Positions 1 to 8,169 of a DNA stretch of 64,000 nucleotides are shown in pieces. Within the stretch, counting starts at the first letter, position 1; each line of letters begins with the position of its first letter. Location: assembly GCF_000686045.1 (NCBI RefSeq), contig NZ_JMLV01000001.1:62001-126000 (forward strand), written 5' to 3'. This stretch comes from Fodinicurvata fenggangensis DSM 21160. GTDB taxonomy: Bacteria > Pseudomonadota > Alphaproteobacteria > Kiloniellales > DSM-21159. A model generated the notes under the pieces. The model was given only the letters and a program-made list of their open reading frames with translations, did not search any database and was not told the DNA's origin. A program made the position numbers and the translations under genes.

Positions 1-57
1 CTGAAGGAAATTCGCGAGCTGCCACAGGTTCTGCGGGCGGAACCCCTGCGCTTCTGA
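1..57 (+). CDS. serA: Phosphoglycerate dehydrogenase, C-terminal end (partial)
   Basis: Only the last 18 codons and the TGA stop are in the window; the gene begins upstream of it. The visible peptide ends in IRELPQVLRAEPLRF, which resembles the end of the C-terminal ACT domain of alphaproteobacterial SerA, where a similar LPQV segment is usual. The position directly upstream of hisZ and purA on the same strand agrees with the serA-hisZ-purA order I know from this class. SerA makes 3-phosphohydroxypyruvate for serine synthesis. The call rests on a short peptide plus gene order. Confidence 0.6.
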   Translation: MKEIRELPQVLRAEPLRF

Positions 58-78
58 GCCTTCTGGCCAGATGGCAGC

Positions 79-116
79 CCCTGCGCACCAAAAAACGCTG
101 GAGCAGGGCCGTTTCT
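79..116 (+). terminator. Weak candidate terminator after serA
   Basis: CCCTGC (79-84) can pair with GCAGGG (103-108) across an 18-base A-rich loop, and a T-rich stretch follows at 112-118. The stem is short and the loop long, so this is only a possible terminator. The rest of the 229-base serA-hisZ spacer shows nothing I can name. Confidence 0.25.
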
Positions 117-286
117 TGTGGGATCAATGCGCCCGATTTTACGGTCTATGGCAGTATGAACAGTGAGGCCACGGGTCGCTTGCATTAAAGCGGGTCCGTG
201 GCTTCACGGTCGTTCGAGACTGGGCAGGTGCGGCGGTCTGGACAGGCCACGTCCTGTTTGTCAGCTGCCGAAAGGATGGGGGTTAC

Positions 287-1453
287 ATGTACTCCGGCGA
301 AGCAAACGGTGCGAGGCAGGCGTTGCTGCCTGCTGGCCTGCAGGACGTACTCTACCCGGATGCGGCCAATGAAGCGGCCATTGTGGAGAAGTTGATTCGC
401 CATGTAAGCCGCCATGGCTATGAACGCGTCAAGCCACCACTGATTGAATTCGAGGACAGCCTTCTGGCCGGTCCGGGTGGTCAGGTTTCGGATCAGACCT
501 TTCGCCTGATGGATCCCATAAGCCAGCGCATGATGGGCCTGAGGGCAGATATGACACCGCAGGTGGCGCGTGTCGCCATCTCGCGATTGGCCCAGGAACC
601 GCGACCGCTCCGGCTTTGCTATGCCGGTGAGGTCTTGCGTGTGCGGGGCAGCCAGCTGCGCCCGGAACGCCAATTCACCCAGGTCGGTGTGGAACTGATC
701 GGCAGTTCCGCCTCGCGTGCCGATGCCGAGGCCGTGTTCCTGGCTGCGGATGCGCTGCTGGCCCTGGGAGTCGAAGAGTTGTCCGTCGATCTGTCCCTGC
801 CGACCCTGGTAGGACGGGTGTTCGAGGCGCTGGAACTGCCGGACAGCATGCAACAGGACCTGCGGGCGGCTCTGGACCGGAAGGACTCCGCGGCCGTGCA
901 GCAGTCGGCTGGCACGCATGCCGCACTTTTCGACGGACTGCTGCGCGCTTCGGGGTTGGCCGAAGAGGCCCTGGAGCGTATCGAGAAACTGCCATTGCCA
1001 GCTGCGGTGAGGGGAGAGGTCGAACGTCTCGTCCAGGTGATCGGCGAGGTGCGCGCCATGAATCCCGGTCTGGTCATGACAGTGGATTGCGTCGACCACC
1101 GCGGCTTTGAATACCAGACGGGCCTCTCCTTTACCCTCTTTGCCTCTGGCGTGCGTGGCGAGTTGGGACGTGGTGGCCGCTATGACGCCCCGCGCGGCGA
1201 GGTCGAGGGAGAGCCCGCCATTGGCTTTACTCTCTTCATGGACTCTGTACTGCGTGCGCTTCCCGGACCTTCGCAGGGACGGCGCCTTTTCCTGCCTGTA
1301 GATGCGGACGGCGCCGCAGCGACGGCTTATCGGGCAGCGGGCTGGGTTACCGTGGCGGCACTTGACGACAGGATTGATCCCAGAAGTGAAGCGCTTCGCC
1401 TGAATTGCACCCACATTCTTGTGGGAAACAAGATCGAGGAACTGGAGGACTAG
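287..1453 (+). CDS. hisZ: ATP phosphoribosyltransferase regulatory subunit HisZ
   Basis: This 388-residue protein has the class II aminoacyl-tRNA-synthetase-like fold of HisZ. It shows LLPAGLQDVLYPDA near the N-terminus, LRADMTPQVARV near residue 86 where the HisRS motif 2 region lies, and a glycine-rich GRGGRYD segment near residue 298. HisZ lacks aminoacylation activity. It assembles with the short catalytic subunit HisG to form the first enzyme of histidine synthesis in the cytoplasm. The length fits the family. The stop lies 6 bases before purA, so the two are probably co-transcribed. No hisG is in the window, which is normal for alphaproteobacteria. Confidence 0.93.
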   Translation: MYSGEANGARQALLPAGLQDVLYPDAANEAAIVEKLIRHVSRHGYERVKPPLIEFEDSLLAGPGGQVSDQTFRLMDPISQRMMGLRADMTPQVARVAISRLAQEPRPLRLCYAGEVLRVRGSQLRPERQFTQVGVELIGSSASRADAEAVFLAADALLALGVEELSVDLSLPTLVGRVFEALELPDSMQQDLRAALDRKDSAAVQQSAGTHAALFDGLLRASGLAEEALERIEKLPLPAAVRGEVERLVQVIGEVRAMNPGLVMTVDCVDHRGFEYQTGLSFTLFASGVRGELGRGGRYDAPRGEVEGEPAIGFTLFMDSVLRALPGPSQGRRLFLPVDADGAAATAYRAAGWVTVAALDDRIDPRSEALRLNCTHILVGNKIEELED

Positions 1454-1459
1454 GGTCTC

Positions 1460-2752
1460 ATGGCCAATGTTGTGGTTGTCGGCTCCCAGTGGGGAGACGA
1501 AGGCAAGGGCAAGATTGTCGACTGGCTGAGTGAACGTGCGGATGTGGTCGTGCGTTTTCAGGGTGGGCACAATGCAGGCCATACGCTGGTCATTGACGAT
1601 GTGACCTACAAACTGTCCCTCCTGCCGTCCGGTGTGGTGCGCTCGGACAAGCTGTCCATCATTGGCAATGGCGTCGTGGTGGATCCCTGGGCCTTGATGG
1701 AAGAGATCGAGCGCCTGCAGGGCCAGGGCGTGCAGATTTCGCCGGACAACCTGCGCATTGCCGACAACGCTGCACTCATCCTGCCCCTGCATGGACGCGT
1801 CGATCGCGCCCGCGAAACGGCACGGGGCGGCAAGGCCATCGGGACGACCGGCCGCGGGATCGGACCTGCTTACGAGGACAAGGTCGGACGCCGTGCCGTG
1901 CGTCTGTGCGACCTGTCGGATCCGGACCTGATCGCAGAGCGCGTGGACGCCCTGCTGGTCCATCACAATGCCCTGCTGCGTGGTCTGGGTGAGGCTGAGA
2001 TGGAGCGCGACTCCCTGATCGCCGACCTGCAGGACATTGCTCCAAAGCTCCTGCCCTTTGCCTCGCGTGTCTGGGCGACGCTCGACACCGCGCGTCGTCA
2101 GGGACGGCGTATCCTTTTCGAGGGGGCGCAGGGGGCCATGCTCGACGTGGATCATGGCACCTATCCCTATGTGACCTCCTCCAACACGGTTGGTGGCCAG
2201 GCGGCAGCCGGTTCGGGGACAGGGCCGCATGCCATCGACATGGTGCTGGGTATCACCAAGGCCTACACCACGCGTGTGGGGGCGGGGCCTTTCCCGACGG
2301 AACTGGATGACGATGTCGGCCGTCAACTGGGTGAGAAGGGTCGCGAGTTTGGCACGGTAACCGGCCGCCAGCGGCGCTGTGGCTGGTTTGATGCCGTTCT
2401 GGTGCGCCAGACGATCAAGACCGGTGGGATCGATGGCATCGCCTTGACCAAGCTGGATGTCCTGGATGGAATGGATGAGTTGAAAGTCTGCGTTGGTTAC
2501 GAAATCGACGGGCGCCGCTATGACCATCTGCCGTCCCAGTCGCGCCTGCAGGACCGGGCCCAGCCGATCTACGAGACCTTTGAAGGCTGGCAGCAGAGCA
2601 CTCAGGGGGCGCGGTCCTGGGTTGAACTGCCGGCGACCGCGGTGAAGTACATTCGCCGGATCGAGGAATTGATCGAGGCACCCGTTACGCTGCTGTCCAC
2701 CAGTCCGTCACGCGACGACACCATCGTGATGCGGGATCCCTACGCAGGCTGA
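1460..2752 (+). CDS. purA: Adenylosuccinate synthetase
   Basis: The 430-residue product carries the PurA signatures. [11 protein letters not shown] near residue 12 is the GTP-binding loop with the catalytic Asp, GHNAGHT near residue 38 holds the catalytic His, and [14 protein letters not shown] lies near residue 129. It couples IMP and aspartate using GTP, the first committed step from IMP to AMP. Length is typical (about 430). It follows hisZ by 6 bases. Nothing is unusual. Confidence 0.97.
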   Translation: MANVVVVGSQWGDEGKGKIVDWLSERADVVVRFQGGHNAGHTLVIDDVTYKLSLLPSGVVRSDKLSIIGNGVVVDPWALMEEIERLQGQGVQISPDNLRIADNAALILPLHGRVDRARETARGGKAIGTTGRGIGPAYEDKVGRRAVRLCDLSDPDLIAERVDALLVHHNALLRGLGEAEMERDSLIADLQDIAPKLLPFASRVWATLDTARRQGRRILFEGAQGAMLDVDHGTYPYVTSSNTVGGQAAAGSGTGPHAIDMVLGITKAYTTRVGAGPFPTELDDDVGRQLGEKGREFGTVTGRQRRCGWFDAVLVRQTIKTGGIDGIALTKLDVLDGMDELKVCVGYEIDGRRYDHLPSQSRLQDRAQPIYETFEGWQQSTQGARSWVELPATAVKYIRRIEELIEAPVTLLSTSPSRDDTIVMRDPYAG

Positions 2753-2854
2753 TGCCTGCTGCTTCCTCAGAAGCACAGCCACGTTAACACTTAATTATCT
2801 CTATTGCGGTAGTACGGGGAAGGTTACGCACAAAACCTTTTCTGTTCCGGAATA

Positions 2855-4948
2855 GTGGCTGTATCGGCAATGAGTGAGGCAACCGCCCAGAAGCGCAGCG
2901 AGCACTCTTCGTCCCAGTCGGCGGGCGGAGTTCGGCTTGAGCCGGTCGCGCTTGGCAAGAATTGGGAGATCGACCCACGTCGGCCCTTGCCACACCTCAA
3001 TCAGCCCCATGCACGCGCCTTTGCAGCCAAGGACAAGCGTTTCCTCAGTGCCGGCAAAGGGGACAGCTATTATGCGCTGGTTTGCGAGGAACTCCTGTCG
3101 CCACGCCTGGATGCCATGCGTCATCTGAAGGGCGAGGACCTGGATTACCTGATGCAGCCTGTGTCCTTCGGCTTTGCCGACTGGGGCATGCAGGAGGGGA
3201 TGCGCCGGCCGGCCATCATTTTCGAGGAACCTATCGGCGAGAGAGTTCAGTCCTCCCCCGATGCAGCTTTCAGCGCCATCAACGAGGATTCCCTGGCGCG
3301 CAAGGTTGTGCAGCCCCTGGTGCCCTTGCTGGAGAACATGGCGGAACGCGGAGTGACCCATCGGGCCATTCGGGCCACCAACCTCTTTTGGCGCGATGTC
3401 GCGCAGAACAGTGTCATGTTGGGGGAATGCGTGACGGCACCGGCAGGTTTGGACCAGCCGGATGTCTACGAGCCCATTGAAGGGGGGCTGTCACGGCCTT
3501 CGGGGCGAGGGCCCGGTTCGATCGCCGATGACCTCTATGCTTTTGGGATCATGCTGGTCTTCCTGCTGAACGGGAAGAATCCGGTTGAGGGAATGAGCCG
3601 TCATGCGCTGGTTCAATCGAAGATTTCTCAGGGAACCTATGCCACGGTGGTGCGCAATCTGCGTGCATCGCTGCCGATCATGGAAATACTGCGCGGGTTG
3701 CTCTGCGATGATCCGCGTGAACGCTGGACCCTTGAAAACCTCTCGATCTGGGCAAACGGGCGGCACCTCAGCCCCAAGCAGCCCAGCCTGCCGCAGAGAG
3801 GGGCCCGGCCCTTTACCTACCGTGAAGCGAAATACTGGAACCTGCGTTCCCTGAGCGCTGCGATTGGGAGTGACTGGAAAACAGCCCAAAGCGAAGTCGA
3901 TGCACATGAGATCGCGGTATGGATTCGCCGTAGCTTGGGCGATGAGACCCTTTCGGACAGAGTCTTGGAAAGCACAGGGCAGGTCCGGAAAAGCAGTTTT
4001 TCCGGCAGTTCGGAATCCCTGTCGGACAAGGCGCTTAGCCGGCTTCTGATGGTCATGGACCCGTTGGCCCCGATCCGCTATCGCGAACTTTCAGTGGAAC
4101 CTGACGGCCTGACCCAGGCCCTGGCCGTGGAATTCGAGACCCCGGGGTTCCAGGAACTGATCAGCGAAGTCATCGCGCGTCGCTTGCCGCAAACCTGGCT
4201 GGAGGCACAACCGCACCCCTCGGCCGAACACGGCGTGATGCAGCGCACCTTCGAGGATCTCTACAATTACATCTCGCGACCCTTGCCGGGATACGGGATC
4301 GAACGTTGTCTCTATCAGTTCAACCCGGGCTGGCCTTGTTTGAGTCCCTTGGTACGTGAGGCCTATGTAACGGATGTGAAGCGGTTGCTGCAGGCACTTG
4401 AGGCGCGCGCGTCGGGCAGCAGGGATGTGGAGCCTCTGGACCGGCACATTGCCGCCTTCGCCTGTTCCCAATTGGGAGACATCCCGGATCGCACCATAAT
4501 GGCCTTGGGTGAAACTGGTACAGAAGCCGATCGGATCAGCGGCATCGTCCTGTTCCTGGCCGAGGTGGCTCACAGGACAGAGCAGCACCATCTGCCCAAG
4601 CTTGCGGTCTGGCTGTCCGAGTATCTCAAGCCCTTCGTGGAGTCCTTTCACAGCCGGCAGCTCCGCGAGGAACTGCAGCGCTCCATAGATTCGGCCGTGA
4701 AAGCAGGCAGCCTTCCAGACCTTGCACGGGCCGTTGGGGACAGGGAACGCCGCGAACGGGACGAGCGGGGGTTCGATCTTGCGCGCCGCGAGTACCAGGC
4801 CCTGGAACGCGAATGCCAGGGGCTCGAGGAAGGAAAGTTAACTGATGGTGTGTTTGTATCCGCACGGGCCCGCTCTGCCTCGGCCGTGGCCGCTGCTCTG
4901 GCCTCCGGTGTCGGCCTGCTGTTCATGACCTTGCTGTATGTAACCTGA
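2855..4948 (+). CDS. Tail-anchored pseudokinase-like protein
   Basis: A 697-residue protein whose first 300 residues read like a Ser/Thr kinase lobe with key residues lost. VTHRAIRATNLFW (near residue 168) aligns with the catalytic loop HRDxKxxNxL but has Ala for the catalytic Asp. The place of DFG reads LGEC. DDLYAFGIML (near residue 225) matches the DxWSxG region of helix F. The middle is unrecognised and a charged, coiled-coil-prone stretch precedes a C-terminal hydrophobic segment (about residues 673-695). That suggests a tail anchor with the bulk in the cytoplasm. A GTG start (2855) is listed; an ATG at 2870 is equally possible because neither has a clear ribosome site. The next gene follows after 13 bases. 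Catalysis is unlikely; scaffolding is an inference. Confidence 0.6.
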   Translation: MAVSAMSEATAQKRSEHSSSQSAGGVRLEPVALGKNWEIDPRRPLPHLNQPHARAFAAKDKRFLSAGKGDSYYALVCEELLSPRLDAMRHLKGEDLDYLMQPVSFGFADWGMQEGMRRPAIIFEEPIGERVQSSPDAAFSAINEDSLARKVVQPLVPLLENMAERGVTHRAIRATNLFWRDVAQNSVMLGECVTAPAGLDQPDVYEPIEGGLSRPSGRGPGSIADDLYAFGIMLVFLLNGKNPVEGMSRHALVQSKISQGTYATVVRNLRASLPIMEILRGLLCDDPRERWTLENLSIWANGRHLSPKQPSLPQRGARPFTYREAKYWNLRSLSAAIGSDWKTAQSEVDAHEIAVWIRRSLGDETLSDRVLESTGQVRKSSFSGSSESLSDKALSRLLMVMDPLAPIRYRELSVEPDGLTQALAVEFETPGFQELISEVIARRLPQTWLEAQPHPSAEHGVMQRTFEDLYNYISRPLPGYGIERCLYQFNPGWPCLSPLVREAYVTDVKRLLQALEARASGSRDVEPLDRHIAAFACSQLGDIPDRTIMALGETGTEADRISGIVLFLAEVAHRTEQHHLPKLAVWLSEYLKPFVESFHSRQLREELQRSIDSAVKAGSLPDLARAVGDRERRERDERGFDLARREYQALERECQGLEEGKLTDGVFVSARARSASAVAAALASGVGLLFMTLLYVT

Positions 4949-4961
4949 AAGTACGAGGACG

Positions 4962-5507
4962 ATGGCAGCACGCACAAACAAGGCTACGGGAAACACCATC
5001 CAGGGCATGGAAGGCCAGGGACGGAAAGGCAAGGGAATAAGCTGGATGCGGCTATCGGCCGGTGTCCTGTTGGGTATTCCTGCGATCGTGATCCTGTTCC
5101 CGACGTTCATCCTGATTTGCGTGACCATGCTGCCCAGCCTGGTGGCTTTAATCGCTGACAGGCAGCCGGACCGACATACGGCGTTGACGGTTTCGCTCCT
5201 GAACTTCTGCGGCGCCTTGCCTTCGTTGGTAAAGCTCTGGGCAATGGGGCAGAGTCTTTCTGCTGCGATGGTGCTGATTGGCGATCTGATGGTCTGGTTG
5301 ACAGCTTATGGAGCAGCAGCGACCGGGTGGCTGATCCTGATGCTGGCTATGCCGGTCTGCCATACCTATTACACCATGCTCACCCAGTCGCGCTTGAAGC
5401 AGTTTCGCCAGCGACAGGAAAAGCTGGTTCATGAATGGGGTGAGGATGTCAGCGGATTGACCGTTACTGACGATGACCCGGACAGGAAAACGGCGGAGCC
5501 AGGCTGA
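4962..5507 (+). CDS. Small membrane protein paired with the pseudokinase
   Basis: The 181-residue product has about three hydrophobic segments (roughly residues 29-55, 65-82 and 95-130) and a basic then acidic C-terminal tail. I do not recognise a family. It starts 13 bases after the pseudokinase stop, so the two are very likely one operon, and a membrane partnership with the tail-anchored pseudokinase is a reasonable inference. Its stop codon lies inside the loop of a strong hairpin that separates it from convergent rpoH. Confidence 0.6.
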   Translation: MAARTNKATGNTIQGMEGQGRKGKGISWMRLSAGVLLGIPAIVILFPTFILICVTMLPSLVALIADRQPDRHTALTVSLLNFCGALPSLVKLWAMGQSLSAAMVLIGDLMVWLTAYGAAATGWLILMLAMPVCHTYYTMLTQSRLKQFRQRQEKLVHEWGEDVSGLTVTDDDPDRKTAEPG

Positions 5508-5520
5508 GCCGGCTCCGCCG
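5487..5520 (-). terminator. Rho-independent terminator of rpoH, possibly bidirectional
   Basis: CGGCGGAGCC (5491-5500) and GGCTCCGCCG (5511-5520) form a perfect 10-bp stem with a 10-base loop. On the minus strand the stem is followed by TTTT (complement of 5487-5490), which fits a terminator for rpoH. The stop codon of the plus-strand gene sits in the loop, so the stem may serve both convergent genes. Confidence 0.75.
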
Positions 5521-5552
5521 TACCTCCAGTTCCATTTGTCAGAACGAGTCTG

Positions 5553-6449
5553 TCAGTTGGCTGCCAGTTTTTCGTCCAGGGCCGCGTTCTTGATGGCCTT
5601 TTGCAGCTTCTCGAAGGCACGCACCTCGATCTGGCGTACGCGTTCACGGCTGATGCCGTACTCCTGACTCAACTCTTCCAGCGTGGTCGGCTCTTCCTTC
5701 AGGCGGCGTTCCTGAAGGATGTGCTTCTCCCGCTCGTTCAGGTTCTCCATGGCACCGGAAAGAAGTTGCCGACGCTTGTTCATCTCCTGCTGGTCGCCAA
5801 GCAGGGTTTCCTGGTCTTCGGTTTCGTCGGTCAGCCAGTCCTGCCATTCACCTTCACCGTCGATCCGCAGGGGTGCGTTCAGGGAATGATCCGGGCTGGC
5901 CAGCCTGCGGTTCATGTTGATGACGTCCTGTTCGGGCACGCTGAGCTGTTCCGAGATGTGCGAGACCTGGTCGGGGTTCATGTCCCCGTCCTCGATGGCC
6001 TGCATCTGTCCCTTCAGCTTGCGCAGGTTGAAGAACAGCTTCTTCTGCGCTGCTGTCGTGCCCATCTTGACCAGGGACCAGGAATGCAGGATGTATTCCT
6101 GGATGGCCGCGCGGATCCACCACATGGCATAGGTGGCCAGACGGAAACCACGTTCGGGATCGAAGCGCTTGACCGCCTGCATCATGCCGACGTTGCCTTC
6201 CGAGATCAGTTCCGAGATGGGCAGGCCGTAACCGCGATAGCCCATGGCGATCTTGGCGACCAGGCGCAAATGGCTGGTCACCAGTTTGTGGGCAGCCTCG
6301 GTATCTTCACGATCCTGCCAGCGCTTGGCCAGCATGTACTCCTCATCCGCGTCCAGCATGGGAAACTTGCGGATTTCCTGCAGGTAGCGGGTCAGGTTGC
6401 TGTCGCTTGTCAGTGCGGGCAATTTCGAAGCAGAAGGTAAACCGGTCAT
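5553..6449 (-). CDS. rpoH: RNA polymerase heat-shock sigma factor (sigma-32)
   Basis: The product is 298 residues from the ATG at 6449, which has AAAGGAG 10 bases upstream; an upstream in-frame extension to 6503 lacks such a site. Region 2 reads LVAKIAMGYRGYGLPISELI and FDPERGFRLATYAMWWIRAAI. The RpoH box follows as QKKLFFNLRKLK, which separates sigma-32 from other group 3 sigmas. Region 4 has the helix-turn-helix LSQEYGISRERVRQIE. It directs transcription of heat-shock and protein-quality genes. It lies 75 bases downstream of rluD on the same strand and has a stem-loop just upstream of the ribosome site. Confidence 0.96.
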   Translation of the reverse strand: MTGLPSASKLPALTSDSNLTRYLQEIRKFPMLDADEEYMLAKRWQDREDTEAAHKLVTSHLRLVAKIAMGYRGYGLPISELISEGNVGMMQAVKRFDPERGFRLATYAMWWIRAAIQEYILHSWSLVKMGTTAAQKKLFFNLRKLKGQMQAIEDGDMNPDQVSHISEQLSVPEQDVINMNRRLASPDHSLNAPLRIDGEGEWQDWLTDETEDQETLLGDQQEMNKRRQLLSGAMENLNEREKHILQERRLKEEPTTLEELSQEYGISRERVRQIEVRAFEKLQKAIKNAALDEKLAAN

Positions 6450-6465
6450 ATTCACGACTCCTTTA

Positions 6466-6492
6466 CGGCCCGGTTGTTTCCTGACCGGGCCG
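6466..6492 (-). promoter_or_regulatory. Stem-loop in the rpoH leader
   Basis: CGGCCCGG (6466-6473) and CCGGGCCG (6485-6492) are perfect inverted repeats with an 11-base loop. On the minus strand the stem ends only a few bases before the AAAGGAG site of rpoH. It has no T-run, so it is a poor terminator for rluD. It may influence rpoH translation or transcript stability; that is inference. Confidence 0.45.
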
Positions 6493-6524
6493 ATTGAAAC
6501 CATACCAATATGGTCATGATTATT

Positions 6525-7532
6525 TTATAAGCATTCCAGAAGTTTGATCAAGTTTTTTAGGTCGCAAGGCAGATCTGTCGTAAAATCAAGCCATTCTCCA
6601 GTACTCGGATGTTCGAAACCCAGCGTTCGGGCGTGCAGGGCCTGGCGCGGGAAGGCACTCAAAGTGGCGGACACCTGTTCGGGCAATTGTTTCAAGAGCG
6701 CCGGACGGCGGCGGCCATAGAGAGGGTCCCCGACAAGGGGATGCCCCGCCTGCGCCATGTGCACGCGGATCTGGTGCGTCCGCCCGCTTTCAAGGCGGCA
6801 TGACAGTTGGCTGACGGCCTCTGCGCCGTAGCTGTGGAGGGTGCGGTAATGGGTGCGCGCCGGCTTCCCGCCTGTGCGCAGGACAGCCATTTTCTTGCGG
6901 TTGGTCGGGCTTCGGCCGATATTGCCTTCAATCTCTCCCTCCCGCGGGCTCGGTGAGCCCCACACCAAGGCCATGTATTCACGCGAGACACGCCTTTCCG
7001 CAAACTGGCTGACCAGACTGTTGTATGCCGCCTCGCTCTTTGCTGCGACAAGGACGCCGCTGGTGTCCTTGTCCAGGCGATGAACGATGCCGCAACGCTC
7101 CTCCCCGCCAACGGACCTGAGGCTGTCGCCACAATGAGCCAGCAAGGCATTGACCAGAGTTCCGTCTGGCGTGCCGGCCGCCGGGTGGACAACCAGGCCG
7201 GATGGCTTGTTGAGGACAAGCAGATCGGCGTCCTCGAATAGGATATCCAGCCCCAGGGGCTGGGCTTCCAGTATCTGTTTGCGAGTCTCGGGGATATCTA
7301 TGGCGAAATTTTGGCCAGGTTTGACCCGCAATGAGGGGTCGACTATCGTCTGTCCGTCATGCTTCAGAGCGCCCTGGGCAATCAGGGTCTTGATCCGGCT
7401 GCGCGAGAGGTCAGGCAGCTTGGTCGCCAGCATACGGTCGAGGCGCATGTCGGAGTCTTCAGGGGTCACAGCGATTTCGTGACGGCCAGATTCCGTTTCA
7501 CAGGCATTCGGCTTTTCAGTGTCGTCGGACAT
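6525..7532 (-). CDS. rluD: 23S rRNA pseudouridine synthase RluD
   Basis: The 335-residue protein has an N-terminal S4 RNA-binding domain (about residues 27-85, MRLDRMLATKLPDLSRSRIK) followed by the RluA-family catalytic domain. The motif HRLDKDTSG near residue 151 holds the catalytic Asp, and LESGRTHQIRVH is the conserved distal motif. RluD modifies uridines in helix 69 of 23S rRNA. Length matches the family. It is upstream of rpoH on the same strand and divergent from the small membrane protein at 7631. Assignment to RluD rather than RluC rests on the S4 domain and overall reading. Confidence 0.9.
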   Translation of the reverse strand: MSDDTEKPNACETESGRHEIAVTPEDSDMRLDRMLATKLPDLSRSRIKTLIAQGALKHDGQTIVDPSLRVKPGQNFAIDIPETRKQILEAQPLGLDILFEDADLLVLNKPSGLVVHPAAGTPDGTLVNALLAHCGDSLRSVGGEERCGIVHRLDKDTSGVLVAAKSEAAYNSLVSQFAERRVSREYMALVWGSPSPREGEIEGNIGRSPTNRKKMAVLRTGGKPARTHYRTLHSYGAEAVSQLSCRLESGRTHQIRVHMAQAGHPLVGDPLYGRRRPALLKQLPEQVSATLSAFPRQALHARTLGFEHPSTGEWLDFTTDLPCDLKNLIKLLECL

Positions 7533-7630
7533 GCTTGACTGGCCGTGTGTGCAGCGCGCGTATGAAGAGGTGATGCGCCCGCGTGGCCGGGGGCGCTTAC
7601 CGGCTCAATTATTTCGGAGAACAGGGATTC

Positions 7631-7954
7631 ATGCACGCATTAAAGGCATTGGTGATTGGAATGGGGCTTCTGATCATCGTCGGTATGGGGTTGGTTGTCT
7701 GGGGCTTTGCACGCCAGGCGACCCAGATGACCGAGAAGAGCGAAGAGACCGGCCCTTCCGAAAGCAGCTATTTCGAAACCCGTGTCAATCTGCCTGACGG
7801 CTGTGAAGTGGAGAACCTCAAGAGCGACGGGCAGGGCGGACTGTTGCTCCTGCTCAAAGGACAAGCCCAGGCACGCGCAGAGTGCGATCAGATCATCCTG
7901 CTGGATGCCGGAAACGGTGAAGTGCGCGGCCGCATAGAGCTGCAAGGCAACTAG
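7631..7954 (+). CDS. Small single-pass membrane protein (DUF6476-like)
   Basis: From the ATG at 7631 the product has 107 residues. A single hydrophobic segment (about residues 4-26) begins at the N-terminus. A short periplasmic or cytoplasmic domain follows, with FETRVNLPDGCEVENL and a C-terminal IILLDAGNGEVRGRI strand. This arrangement resembles the DUF6476 family that I associate with alphaproteobacteria near rluD and rpoH. An upstream in-frame start at 7583 would add 16 residues; the ATG with GGAG about 11 bases before it and the membrane segment right after it look better. Function is unknown. Confidence 0.7.
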   Translation: MHALKALVIGMGLLIIVGMGLVVWGFARQATQMTEKSEETGPSESSYFETRVNLPDGCEVENLKSDGQGGLLLLLKGQAQARAECDQIILLDAGNGEVRGRIELQGN

Positions 7955-7987
7955 CGAAAATTCTTGCCGCCGGGCACGTGAAAGCGG

Positions 7988-8016
7988 TTGCCGAGCCCCG
8001 GCGAATTCTGTATATC
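7988..8016 (+). promoter_or_regulatory. Promoter of tRNA-Glu
   Basis: TTGCCG (7988-7993) and TATATC (8011-8016) are separated by exactly 17 bases and lie 24 bases before the mature tRNA 5' end. This matches a vegetative -35/-10 promoter for the tRNA. Confidence 0.65.
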
Positions 8017-8040
8017 CTCGCCTCCCGGCCCGGACACTGC

Positions 8041-8116
8041 GTCCCCTTCGTCTAGAGGCCTAGGACACCGCCCTCTCACGGCGGCAACAGGGGTTCGAAT
8101 CCCCTAGGGGACGCCA
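8041..8116 (+). tRNA. tRNA-Glu (anticodon CTC)
   Basis: The 76-base gene folds into a full cloverleaf. GTCCCCT (8041-8047) pairs with AGGGGAC (8106-8112), followed by discriminator G and an encoded CCA. The anticodon stem CCGCC/GGCGG encloses the loop CTCTCAC, giving anticodon CTC. The T arm contains GGTTCGAATCC. It lies at the edge of the accessory region that begins on its 3' side; I saw no repeat of the tRNA 3' end that would mark an integrated element. Confidence 0.96.
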
Positions 8117-8169
8117 ATCTTCCTATAAGGCGTTGAGTAAACTGGAAGCGCCTGTCTTGTTCCCGAAGA

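Noticed and set aside
185-2527. A 780-codon minus-strand open frame opposite hisZ and purA
   Set aside because: It is the antisense shadow of two well-recognised genes and matches no family; high GC content keeps such frames open.
8041-8116. tRNA-Glu as an integration site for the 8-12 kb island
   Set aside because: I found no integrase gene and no second copy of the tRNA 3' end in the window, so there is no evidence for a tRNA-integrated element.
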